A stretch of DNA of 64,000 nucleotides, from the NCBI RefSeq assembly GCF_015773195.1, contig NZ_JADWYK010000018.1:26349-90348 (forward strand), written 5' to 3'. Within the stretch, counting starts at the first letter, position 1. Every line of letters starts with the position of its first letter. The stretch comes from Hymenobacter guriensis (GTDB lineage: Bacteria > Bacteroidota > Bacteroidia > Cytophagales > Hymenobacteraceae). Of the stretch, positions 9,301 through 16,097 are shown in pieces. The notes beneath the pieces are model-generated. The model was not told the DNA's origin and did no database searches. It saw only the letters and a program-made list of their open reading frames with translations. The position numbers were made by a program, and so were the translations under genes.

Positions 9301-11700
9301 CGTCACGCTGCCGTTGGCGGCTACTTCCGAGGCGTTGGTCGTAAGCGTACCCGCCACGGCCACGTCCTTGCTGGTGGCCAGCTTGCGGGCCGGCACGTTC
9401 AGCACGTAGCCATCGGAGAAGTTTACGGTGATGGGCGCGTTGGTGTAGTTGTGCGCCACGTAGGTTTTCACGCCGGCCTTGTTGAAGACCACGGCCTCGG
9501 GGTTGTTGGCCGTCACGGAGGCATCTACCCGACCCAGGGCATTCATGGCGTGCAGCCAGTAATAGGTCTGCGCATCCGAAACCCCGAACTTGATGGGCCG
9601 GTTGGGGAAGCCGTCGTAGAGTTGAATGGCCTTCACCGGGTCGATAAACGCCAGGTATTCCCAGAGCAGGTCGTGCCAGGTATTGGCATTCACTTCATTC
9701 TGCAGAATGCCCGTGTTCTGGGTGATTTCCGTCCAGAGCTTCTGCACGTAGGCGTGGTTCTGACCGAGGTACAGTGAGCCGCCGTGCATAGGATAAAGCT
9801 GAATGCCGTACACGGCGCGGATGTCCTGGGTCCAGAAGGTACCGGCGTCGTAGCCCGCGCCCCACACGCGGCCGGTGGCGCTGTAGGCGTAGTTGGGCTG
9901 GAAGGTGCGGTCGTTCACGTCAAACCAGTATTCCTCAATAGCAGCCTGCTCGGTGGCGTAGAGGTAGATGCCCAGGTCGCGGGTGGCTTTGTTGCCCGTG
10001 ATAGCGCCCCAGTGAATCAGGGACGAGTTGAACTGCATGCTTTCCGAGGTCGATTCCTGGTTGTTGCCCATAGGCGAGCTGGCAAAGCCATCAGCCCAGG
10101 AGTGGCCCGCGTAGGGGTCGAAGTTGCGCAGGAAGGGGAACTGGGTATCGGTGCGGCTGGGGTTGGCAGCGTCGCGCACCAGCATGTTCACCATGGCGCC
10201 CCACTGGCCGGCCCAGCCGGGCTGGTACTGCTCCAGAAAGGCGGCGGCGTGGATGAAGTAGCCCCAGTGGAAGTGGTGGTCGTTGATGTTGTCGTCCTGG
10301 TGGTGGCCGGCGGGATACCCGAACAGCGTCGACCAGGTGGAGTTGTAGTAGAATACAAAGGCGTTTTCCCCGCTTTCCGCCGACAGCCAGTCCTGAAGCC
10401 GGTTTTTGATGGTATTCACGATCTGGTCGCGGGCGGCGGTGTTGCCGGTTTCATCGGCAATGCGAGCCGTCTGAATCAGCTTGTTCATTTCCTGGCCCTC
10501 GTTGTAGGAGTCCGTCCACTCGGCCAGGCCATTGTTTTGCAGGGCCTGCACCTTGTCGTTCAACTTCACCGGGCTAAATCCGGTGCTGTAGTTATCGAGG
10601 TAGGGTAGGGTGGGCAGAATGCCGTGGAAGGTGTAGGCCGTGGAAAACACGTTGCCGGCCAGCATCTTCAATTGGCCCCGCACCGAAGGGTAGATCTGCC
10701 CGGCCGGCTGAGCCGAGCCCGCCGCCATGTAGCCCCACTGGTGGGGTAGCAGTCCTTGTAGGACTACGCCATTGGCGCCTTCCTTCACAGAGGGCGTCAC
10801 GGTGAAGGTGGTTTTCACTACGGAGGTGCTCTCAGTAAACACCCAGTCGACCTTGGTGCTGGCCGGGAATACGTAGGCGTACTGCTTATAGGCGTTGGCG
10901 GCGGCCAGGGCATCCGGTGCCGTTGGGTTCAGCAGGGCAATGGACCAGTACGTCTTGCCATTCAGCGTAGAGGTGTAGGTGCCCGCATTGTTGGTCCAGG
11001 TAGACCCCACGGGGGCGTACACCGCGTAATCGGCTCCATTATAAGAGTCCTTGATCAGCAGCATTTCCCCGTTGATGGTTACCGTGCCCACGGCTACCTT
11101 CACCGTGGCCACGTCGGAGGCGCCTTTGGTCAGGTACACGAAGGGCATGCCCATACCGACGGTGGCATTGAAGTCGTTGGAACCGCTGTGCCAGTTCATG
11201 GTCACGGTCCAGTCGGAGTAGTCCGACACGGTGGCGGCCGTGGCATTCAGGCTCTGCACGCCCACCGTCACGGCCATTACGTCGCTGTTGGGCTGGCGGT
11301 ATTCCGTGGTGCTGGCCGGCGGTATAATGTAGTTCACCACCAGACCCGTTTCGTGCGTGCGCAGCGTAAGGGGGTAGTTGAAGATGTTATTCGTGTGGTT
11401 GTTGCGCAGCTTGCCCGACCACCACTCATTGGTAGGTACCGGCTTGGTGGCGGCCACCCCGCTCAGCAGGGGCGAGCCGGCCGGCACGGCGTTGCGGCCG
11501 GCGGCGTCGGTTCCCGGAAACTGGGTGGTGTAGCTGCCGGAGCCTACGGCTACGATCTGGCTGTGGGCCGGGGCGGTGGCAAGACCAATACTCAGCACCG
11601 AAAGCGCGGCTGCTTTTACGGCGCGGGCGCGGGGGGTGTGCGGCCCCGCGAGCCACTCCGGCAGTAGGCGGAGCAGGCGGTTGTGTAGGGTTTTACCCAT
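6319..11700 (-). CDS. GH81 endo-beta-1,3-glucanase with CBM6, Ig-like, CBM56 and T9SS domains
   Basis: A 1793-aa exported enzyme; the ATG at 11698-11700 is chosen because the upstream extension has no signal-like character. A long basic-then-hydrophobic leader (about 1-47) precedes the GH81 catalytic module (about 80-800). That module opens with KPVPTNEWWSG and carries the family motifs DDNINDHHFHWGY (Asp, near 473) and NQESTSESM (Glu, near 547). Next come an Ig-like domain, CBM6 (about 870-1033), Ig, CBM6, Ig, CBM6, Ig, then a CBM56-type domain (about 1585-1697, 'DFSYGAVSSGGNLTITFHP') that in other enzymes binds beta-1,3-glucan, and a C-terminal T9SS sorting domain (last 80 aa, ending LTQRLVVSH). 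It should cut laminarin, curdlan or fungal-wall glucan outside the cell. The Ig-CBM6 units are almost identical and recur every 678-681 bp. Confidence 0.92.
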   Translation of the reverse strand: MGKTLHNRLLRLLPEWLAGPHTPRARAVKAAALSVLSIGLATAPAHSQIVAVGSGSYTTQFPGTDAAGRNAVPAGSPLLSGVAATKPVPTNEWWSGKLRNNHTNNIFNYPLTLRTHETGLVVNYIIPPASTTEYRQPNSDVMAVTVGVQSLNATAATVSDYSDWTVTMNWHSGSNDFNATVGMGMPFVYLTKGASDVATVKVAVGTVTINGEMLLIKDSYNGADYAVYAPVGSTWTNNAGTYTSTLNGKTYWSIALLNPTAPDALAAANAYKQYAYVFPASTKVDWVFTESTSVVKTTFTVTPSVKEGANGVVLQGLLPHQWGYMAAGSAQPAGQIYPSVRGQLKMLAGNVFSTAYTFHGILPTLPYLDNYSTGFSPVKLNDKVQALQNNGLAEWTDSYNEGQEMNKLIQTARIADETGNTAARDQIVNTIKNRLQDWLSAESGENAFVFYYNSTWSTLFGYPAGHHQDDNINDHHFHWGYFIHAAAFLEQYQPGWAGQWGAMVNMLVRDAANPSRTDTQFPFLRNFDPYAGHSWADGFASSPMGNNQESTSESMQFNSSLIHWGAITGNKATRDLGIYLYATEQAAIEEYWFDVNDRTFQPNYAYSATGRVWGAGYDAGTFWTQDIRAVYGIQLYPMHGGSLYLGQNHAYVQKLWTEITQNTGILQNEVNANTWHDLLWEYLAFIDPVKAIQLYDGFPNRPIKFGVSDAQTYYWLHAMNALGRVDASVTANNPEAVVFNKAGVKTYVAHNYTNAPITVNFSDGYVLNVPARKLATSKDVAVAGTLTTNASEVAANGSVTLSVATTGSGVTGVEFFDGSTSLGTVATAPYTKTAANLNVAIHNFYAKVYAGSLFKVTNIASVQVGKQTSFTGAPQAVPGTIEAGKYDTYAGGLGQGIAYNDASASNQATFEPSPTVAFRPTEYVDAVSDAAEGTTVGWVDAGEWLEYTINVATAGTHTLALRYAAGNSTGGGPFSLSIDGNVISANQTVTTTGDWGAWGTKTITGLNLPAGEHVLRLSFTQGGLNVGRMTFTYTGTSTNTPPTVSLTSPANGAGFTAPASITINANAADANGTVSKVEFFQGATKLGEDLTSPYSYVWTGVAAGTYSLTAKATDNAGAVTTSTAVSVSVTAAPTAQAIPGTIEAESYTAQQGTDKETTTDTGGGQNVDWYETGDWLDYSVNVASAGQYTVGFRVASANGGATLQLRNSAGTVLGSVNVGNTGGWQSWQTQTTTVTLPAGVQTLRLFASASTGTNVNWLSFTAVTTNTPPTVSLTSPANGASFTAPASITINANAADANGTVSSVAFYNGTTLLGTDTSSPYSYTWTGVAAGTYSITARATDNAGAVTTSSAVSVTVTAAPVGQTIPGTIQAESYSAMLGIQTETTTDTGGGLNVGYIEAGDWMDYAVNVTTAGQYTVGFRLASEPGGGSLQLRNSAGTSLGSVTVGATGGWQSWQTLNATVTLPAGAQTLRVYATAGGVNINWLSFTAVTTNTPPTVSLTSPSNGATFTAPASITINATAADANGTVSSVAFYNGTTLLGTDTSSPYSYTWTGVAAGTYSITAKATDNAGAVTTSSAVSVSVSNASTGGYCAVTSDFSYGAVSSGGNLTITFHPLGATAGGNLALLYLRQGTSGAYPGYTMTKNAAGDFTYTLPMATGTVVNLYFTYQVGAGGPERNNSATPFSYTVGTSCNLQARTGTALATNASSAATAELHVAPTPSLGDATVHFRLPQAGAYTLTLYDMNGRLLRTLATGQGSGAQTVTLNTRQYSAGVYVVRLTAGQQTLTQRLVVSH
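6950..8590 (-). repeat. Three tandem Ig-like/CBM6 coding modules, period about 680 bp
   Basis: The Ig-like module (TNTPPTVSLTSPANGA start, NADAANGTVS middle in the protein) is coded three times. The same DNA landmark, GTGCCGTTGGCATCGGC, falls near 7124, 7802 and 8483, spaced 678 and 681 bp. The copies are so similar that recent duplication or gene conversion is likely, and the region could expand or contract by recombination. Confidence 0.85.
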
Positions 11701-11783
11701 TGTAGAGAGGTTTGGTGGGGTTATGTAATTGTAGGGGAGTGACAAATGGAACCGAATCTGGCACAATCGTTCCCGGAACGCTG

Positions 11784-11797
11784 TGGAAACGATTGCT
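11784..11797. promoter_or_regulatory. LacI-family operator-like palindrome
   Basis: TGGAAACGATTGCT fits the LacI/CcpA-type consensus TGNAANCGNTTNCA at every fixed position except the last base, with the central CG that family requires. A related half (CAATCGTTCC) lies at 11764-11773, in inverted orientation relative to GGAAACGATTG at 11785-11795. The site is 84 bp upstream of the GH81 start, so a sugar-responsive LacI-type regulator is a fair guess. Confidence 0.4.
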
Positions 11798-12266
11798 GCA
11801 AAGGGCTTTCTGCAAGCAATAGCTTGGGTAAGAGCTGTTAAACTGTATGTTGAGCAGCGGAGCTGAACTCAGCATATATATCAATTGGAGCAACTTAAAA
11901 GCAGGCTTTTGCTAAGTCGCTATTTAGAAGGTGGATACACTTATGATAAGTAACCTTTGATAAAAGGCCAGAATAGGCTATATAAGATAAACATTATAAA
12001 GAATCGTATATCGATCCTCAAGGTATATAAATAATTCGTTGAAAAATAGAGTCGATAAACTGGCAGACAAAAGAAACTGAAGGAACCGTATAGGCTTTTG
12101 CCCGGCTACGGCAGCAAGCTTGTGATAGAAGCGTTTCCCAAGTGCCGTACTGCCTGCTGGTAATTAAGTATTATGTGCAGATAATCAGAGGTATATAATC
12201 TGAAAAAGGTGCGTGATATATGCGCTTAGTTGTATCGATGGCGTACTAATAATAAAATTTTGGGTT

Positions 12267-12282
12267 CGTTTGCAGGCAAACG
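12267..12282. repeat. Perfect 16-bp inverted repeat
   Basis: CGTTTGC and GCAAACG arms separated by AG. No T-run follows, so it is not an obvious terminator. It could be a regulator site, but it lies between the 3' end of the small lipoprotein gene and the distal part of the GH81 upstream region. Confidence 0.4.
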
Positions 12283-12355
12283 GGCGTTAGGCACTAAGCG
12301 GTTACGCGAGTAGTATCAGGCGGCAGCCATGTTATAGCCACTGAGTTATGGACAC

Positions 12356-12384
12356 AAAAAAGCCCCTTGCTGGCAAGAGGCTTT
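12356..12384 (-). terminator. Terminator of the 65-aa lipoprotein gene
   Basis: An imperfect stem (AAAAGCCCCTTGC against GCAAGAGGCTTTT) with a short loop, 22 bp past the stop codon. It ends in TTTTTTG on the minus strand. Confidence 0.8.
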
Positions 12385-12405
12385 TACTGTTTGCCGACCG
12401 ATACC

Positions 12406-12603
12406 TTATGGAGTGGTAGTAGTGGTGTCGGTGGTAGCGGTAGTGTCAGTGTTTGCGCCGGCTTCAGCCTGCTCGCTTGGCGAGTTGGTAGCCATGCTGG
12501 TAGTTTGGTCGCCCTCACCGCGCTCCGAGCCGGTGCCGTTGCCTTCGCAGGAAGCCAGGGTAAAAGAGGCCGCTGCCAGGGCCAGGAAAAGAATCTTTTT
12601 CAT
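12406..12603 (-). CDS. Small Thr/Asp-rich lipoprotein (65 aa)
   Basis: The signal peptide KKILFLALAAASFTLASC has a lipobox with Cys at residue 19. The rest is low-complexity, polar and acidic (TTSMATNSPSEQ, TDTTATTDTTTTT), without a folded domain. It is a close relative of the next gene upstream (12845-13231), whose signal peptide is almost the same (KKVLFLALATASLTFASC). The two probably arose by duplication. Such proteins sit on the periplasmic or outer-membrane surface; no function is known. Confidence 0.7.
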   Translation of the reverse strand: MKKILFLALAAASFTLASCEGNGTGSERGEGDQTTSMATNSPSEQAEAGANTDTTATTDTTTTTP

Positions 12604-12794
12604 GAGACAAGTTGGTTGTGGTAGAAGCCAGAAAGCGTAGTTGCACAGCAGCCAAGCTGCACATCAGGCGGTTATACTCTCAATAAGGCAATGATGGCTC
12701 ACCATATGCCAGGAAATTTTTCGTCGAGCCCTATAACTTGGGTTTCCCAGTCTTAAAAGAGAGGGTTGCTCCGTGCCTGGAACCGGCTGAAACA

Positions 12795-12826
12795 AAAAGC
12801 CCCTCGCAAAGCTGCGAGGGGCTTTT
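12795..12826 (-). terminator. Terminator of the 128-aa lipoprotein gene
   Basis: A perfect 14-bp stem (AAAAGCCCCTCGCA and its complement) with a 4-nt loop just past the stop at 12845. It ends in a T-run on the minus strand. Confidence 0.85.
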
Positions 12827-12844
12827 CATTAACTTCAAAAAAGC

Positions 12845-13231
12845 TTACTGACCCGAGGTAGTGGCCGTGCCCGTAGAGCCCGTGCCACCAGCCGTGGTAC
12901 CTATGCCGGAAGTAGAGCCACCAGCCGTGGTGCCGGCGCCGGAGGTAGAACCACCAGCTGTGGTGCCCGCGCCGGAAGTGGAGCCGCCAGCTGTGGTACC
13001 GGAAGTGCTGCCCGAGGTGCTGCCGTCGGTAGCGCCCGCGCCGCTGGCGTCGCCGGTGCCGCTCATGCTCGTGTCGGCACCCATGTCGGAGTTGGCGCCC
13101 GTTTCCATGTCGCCCGATTCCGTGCCGGTTTCCGTGCCGGTGCCTTCGCTGGCGCCTTCCTGCTGATTGCCGCCGCACGAGGCGAAGGTGAGCGAGGCCG
13201 TAGCCAGCGCCAAGAAAAGAACCTTTTTCAT
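12845..13231 (-). CDS. Gly/Ser/Thr-repeat lipoprotein (128 aa)
   Basis: The lipobox signal (LATASLTFASC, Cys at 19) is followed by a disordered acidic stretch (GTETGTESGDMETGANSD) and then an array of an 11-residue unit GGSTSGAGTTA, present about four times between residues 70 and 115. The repeat is visible in the DNA as 33-bp units between about 12880 and 13010. Nothing suggests an enzyme. It may be a flexible surface spacer. The repeat number could vary between strains by slippage. It is the paralogue of the 65-aa lipoprotein downstream. Confidence 0.72.
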   Translation of the reverse strand: MKKVLFLALATASLTFASCGGNQQEGASEGTGTETGTESGDMETGANSDMGADTSMSGTGDASGAGATDGSTSGSTSGTTAGGSTSGAGTTAGGSTSGAGTTAGGSTSGIGTTAGGTGSTGTATTSGQ

Positions 13232-13588
13232 ACTAGGGTGAAGGGTTTGGTGAAAAGAGAAGTGGTTGAGCCGCGCCTACCTGGTCGCAGTCGAAGGGTT
13301 TATACTTGCCCCTAAATCTTTGTAACCCGCTTTATAATAAAATTGTCATAATCTTGCACCTAAATCGTCAGTTGGCTTATTTAATAATATTATTTTAATA
13401 TTGAGATTAATGCCGACCGGTCATGGCGCAAGCACTTGGGAGTGGAATTACCTGCTAGCAGGGCGAGAGAGTCAGCCGAAAGCCGCCGCCTTAGCCTAAT
13501 GGCTGCGCTGCTGAAAAACCCGGTTGCCACGCGCCGAAAACGCTATATTCGCCACTCCACCCACTATCCGGAACTACCTCACCCGACT
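13232..13588. other. Intergenic region between divergent lipoprotein and hutU genes
   Basis: 357 bp without a gene. The central part is AT-rich and holds a 12-bp palindrome (AATAATATTATT near 13383). A weak Bacteroidota promoter for hutU may lie at 13524-13551 (TTG, 17 bp, TATATTCG). The plus frame is open through part of it but lacks coding character. Confidence 0.5.
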
Positions 13589-15349
13589 ATGTCGCACTCC
13601 ACTCTCGAAACGCCTGAACTCAACCTCGAAGCCACCTCCAAATCCTCGGCCGAAAAGCCCACCACCCGGCCCATGTACTACGAGTACAAGCCCGAGGAAA
13701 CGGTAAAAGCCCAGCACGGTACCGAGCTGCGCTGCAAAACCTGGGAAGCCGAAGCGGCCCTGCGCATGCTCGAAAACAACTTGGACCCGGCCGTGAGCTT
13801 AGTGTACGACGAGCTGATCGTGTACGGCGGCGCCGGCCGCGCGGCCCGCAACTGGAAGGAGTACCAGACCATTGTGCGCACCCTCAAGAACCTGGAGCCC
13901 GATGAAACCATGCTGGTGCAGTCGGGCAAGGCCGTGGGCGTGCTGCGCACCTGGGCCCACGCCCCGCGCGTGCTTATTGCTAACTCGAACATCGTGCCCG
14001 CCTGGAGCACCCAGGAGTACTTCGACGAGCTCGACAAGCTGGGTTTGATGATGTACGGGCAGATGACGGCCGGCTCCTGGATTTACATTGCCACCCAAGG
14101 CATTCTGCAGGGCACCTACGAAACCTTTGCTGCCGTGGCCGACAAGCATTTCGGCGGCACGCTGCGCGGTACTATCACCGTCACGGCAGGCCTGGGCGGC
14201 ATGAGCGGCGCGCAGCCGCTGGCCGTGACGATGAACGACGGCGTGTGTTTGGTCATCGAACCCATTGACGCCCGCGTAAAGCAGAAAGTGCAGGAAGGCT
14301 ACCTCGACGTGCAGGCCAAGGACCTCGACCACGCCCTTGAAATCTGCCTCCGCTCGAAAGAAGACCGCATCGGCTGGTCGGTGGGCCTCACCGGCAACGC
14401 CGCCACCGTGCTGCCCGAGCTATTGGCCCGCGGCTTTCAGGTGGACATCATCACCGACCAGACCTCGGCCCACGACCTGATGGACTACATTCCCGAGGGC
14501 GACATCATGGAGGTACTAGAGCTGCGCAAAAACAACCCCGAGGAATTCAAGCGCCAGGCCATTGCCTCCATCGTGAAGCACTGCCAGGCCATTATTGATA
14601 TGCAGGCGGCCGGCTCCGTGGCCCTCGACTACGGCAACAACCTGCGCGGCCAGGCCGAAAAAGGCGGCCTGCGGGTGCGCGACGAGAACGGGCAGTTTCT
14701 CTACCCCGGCTTCGTGCCCGGCTACATCCGCCCGTTGTTCTGCGAGGGCAAAGGCCCCTTCCGCTGGGCCGCCCTCTCCGGCGACCCGCAGGACATCCTG
14801 CGCATCGACCGCGCCCTGCTCGAAACCTTCCCCGACAACAAGATGCTGGCCCGCTGGATCGAGAAGGCCCAGGCCAAGGTGCCCTTCATCGGCCTGCCCG
14901 CCCGCGTGTGCTGGCTGGGTTACGGCGAGCGGGAAAAGTTCGGCCTGGTCATCAACGACCTGGTGGCCCGCGGCGAAGTTTCGGCCCCCATCGTCATCGG
15001 CCGCGACCACCTCGACTGTGGCTCCGTGGCCTCGCCCAACCGCGAAACCGAGGGCATGAAGGACGGCTCCGACGCCGTAGCCGACTGGCCCCTGCTCAAC
15101 GCCCTGGCCAACACTGCTTCCGGCGCCGACTGGGTGAGTTTGCACAACGGCGGCGGCGTGGGCATCGGCAACAGCACGCACTCCGGCATGGTCATCGTGG
15201 CCACCGGCACTCCCGAAAAAGCCGAGCGCCTGCGCCGCGTGCTCACCACCGACCCCGGCATGGGTGTCTTCCGCCACGCCGACGCCGGCTACGAGCTGGC
15301 CCAGCAGGTAGCCGAGGAGCGCGGGGTGAAGATTCCGGGGCGAGAGTAG
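13589..15349 (+). CDS. hutU: Urocanate hydratase
   Basis: A 586-aa cytoplasmic NAD+-dependent lyase that converts urocanate to imidazolonepropionate, the second step of histidine degradation. The start is the ATG at 13589; the family homology begins about 30 residues later. Hallmarks are VYGGAGRAARNWKEY, 'LVQSGKAVGVLRTWAHAPRV', 'GLMMYGQMTAGSWIYI', 'GTYETFAAVADKHFGG', 'GLGGMSGAQPLAVTMN' and the active-site segment IRPLFCEGKGPFRW (Cys near residue 385). The C-terminal part 'SLHNGGGVGIGNSTHSGMV' is also typical. It is complete. The other hut genes (hutH, hutI) are not adjacent; hutG is at 3258. Confidence 0.97.
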   Translation: MSHSTLETPELNLEATSKSSAEKPTTRPMYYEYKPEETVKAQHGTELRCKTWEAEAALRMLENNLDPAVSLVYDELIVYGGAGRAARNWKEYQTIVRTLKNLEPDETMLVQSGKAVGVLRTWAHAPRVLIANSNIVPAWSTQEYFDELDKLGLMMYGQMTAGSWIYIATQGILQGTYETFAAVADKHFGGTLRGTITVTAGLGGMSGAQPLAVTMNDGVCLVIEPIDARVKQKVQEGYLDVQAKDLDHALEICLRSKEDRIGWSVGLTGNAATVLPELLARGFQVDIITDQTSAHDLMDYIPEGDIMEVLELRKNNPEEFKRQAIASIVKHCQAIIDMQAAGSVALDYGNNLRGQAEKGGLRVRDENGQFLYPGFVPGYIRPLFCEGKGPFRWAALSGDPQDILRIDRALLETFPDNKMLARWIEKAQAKVPFIGLPARVCWLGYGEREKFGLVINDLVARGEVSAPIVIGRDHLDCGSVASPNRETEGMKDGSDAVADWPLLNALANTASGADWVSLHNGGGVGIGNSTHSGMVIVATGTPEKAERLRRVLTTDPGMGVFRHADAGYELAQQVAEERGVKIPGRE

Positions 15350-15387
15350 GAGTTAGACTTATAATAGGCATTTGAAAATAGGAAGCA

Positions 15388-15807
15388 ATGCATTTAGCAA
15401 ACACCCCACTCAAATTCGATAAAATCTTAGAATTAGATTCTGTAGATGGAGAAAATAAGGATGGGCCGATAGTTCGCTACATAGTAAATGATGAGAAGTT
15501 CTTTTCTACTCGAAAGGGAGTATACCTCATCGTGCAGGATAACTCAATCGTTTATTGTGGAAAGTTTACCAATACTTTCGCGAAACGATGGTTGTACACA
15601 AAAGGCAAGTACGTCTATCATTTTAAACGTGGGCTAATTGCAACTGCACTTATGGCCAACCATCAGCTTATAGTTTTTGCACAATCGGAAGAGCAACTTC
15701 GCGAACAGTTGGGCTTATCTGACAATGAGTGGATTAGCGTGTCTAGCATAGAAGAGAAAATTATTCGAGACCTTAAGCCTATATGGAATTCAATTGGGCA
15801 TAAATAA
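15388..15807 (+). CDS. GIY-YIG-type nuclease-like protein
   Basis: A 139-aa protein. The segment 'KGVYLIVQDNSIVYCGKF' is a GIY-YIG signature (GVY ... VYCG) followed by an Arg in 'TFAKRW'. A Glu in 'SIEEKIIRDLKP' and the final 'IWN' Asn complete the usual catalytic set of the fold. GIY-YIG proteins cut DNA in restriction, repair or mobile-element contexts; the short length and isolated domain fit restriction-endonuclease-like or selfish nucleases. Codon use is AT-rich, unlike hutU just upstream, and points to recent acquisition. It is likely co-transcribed with the two genes that follow. Confidence 0.68.
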   Translation: MHLANTPLKFDKILELDSVDGENKDGPIVRYIVNDEKFFSTRKGVYLIVQDNSIVYCGKFTNTFAKRWLYTKGKYVYHFKRGLIATALMANHQLIVFAQSEEQLREQLGLSDNEWISVSSIEEKIIRDLKPIWNSIGHK

Positions 15808-15826
15808 TCAAATACTCACACCAACT

Positions 15827-16003
15827 ATGAGCAAGAAAATAGGCATAGAGCCTCGCAAGGTGGATTTAGTCGTTGCGCCTGCCGAGCCGCTGACGGTGCA
15901 AGCCGCTCAGGAAATTGCCCGCTTCGTGGTAGCTAGGAAGCAAAAGCAGAAACTCCGCGCTACAGGGAACAGAACTACGCTGGCAGCTAAGATACAATCC
16001 TGA
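15827..16003 (+). CDS. Small basic protein (58 aa), unknown
   Basis: The start ATG at 15827 lies 20 bp after the GIY-YIG stop. The sequence begins MSKKIGIEPRKVDLVV, has a helix 'LTVQAAQEIARFVVARKQKQK' and ends in a basic tail. There are no membrane or metal motifs. The spacing suggests co-transcription with the nuclease, possibly as an accessory or antitoxin-like partner, but nothing in the sequence proves it. Confidence 0.45.
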   Translation: MSKKIGIEPRKVDLVVAPAEPLTVQAAQEIARFVVARKQKQKLRATGNRTTLAAKIQS

Positions 16004-16097
16004 GCGCGGCGGAAGAACTAAAAAGCAAGAGTGGCAAAATGAGGCTGATGTGAGAAAATAAGTATAATTACTCCATAATGGAAACTTGCAAGCGAAA

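Larger units (their letters stand above)
11701..12405. other. 705-bp AT-rich intergenic region upstream of the GH81 gene
   Basis: No convincing gene on either strand. It holds the GH81 promoter region with a LacI/CcpA-type operator-like site (11784-11797), several short inverted repeats (ACTTA/TAAGT near 11939 and CCTTT/AAAGG near 11953), a perfect CGTTTGC-AG-GCAAACG palindrome (12267-12282) and the terminator of the small lipoprotein gene (12356-12384). Its length and low GC are unusual for this gene-dense window. Confidence 0.6.

Noticed and set aside
9175..10608. Long plus-strand open frames (200 and 274 aa) inside the GH81 gene
   Set aside because: They arise from high GC at third codon positions of the minus-strand gene; the minus frame carries intact catalytic motifs.
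12861..13166. A plus-strand frame with Pro-Ala-Glu-Val repeats
   Set aside because: Antisense of the 33-bp repeats in the lipoprotein gene, which has a proper lipobox signal.
14516..15277. A 253-aa minus-strand open frame opposite hutU
   Set aside because: Shadow of the urocanase frame; His/Gly/Val-rich with no motif.
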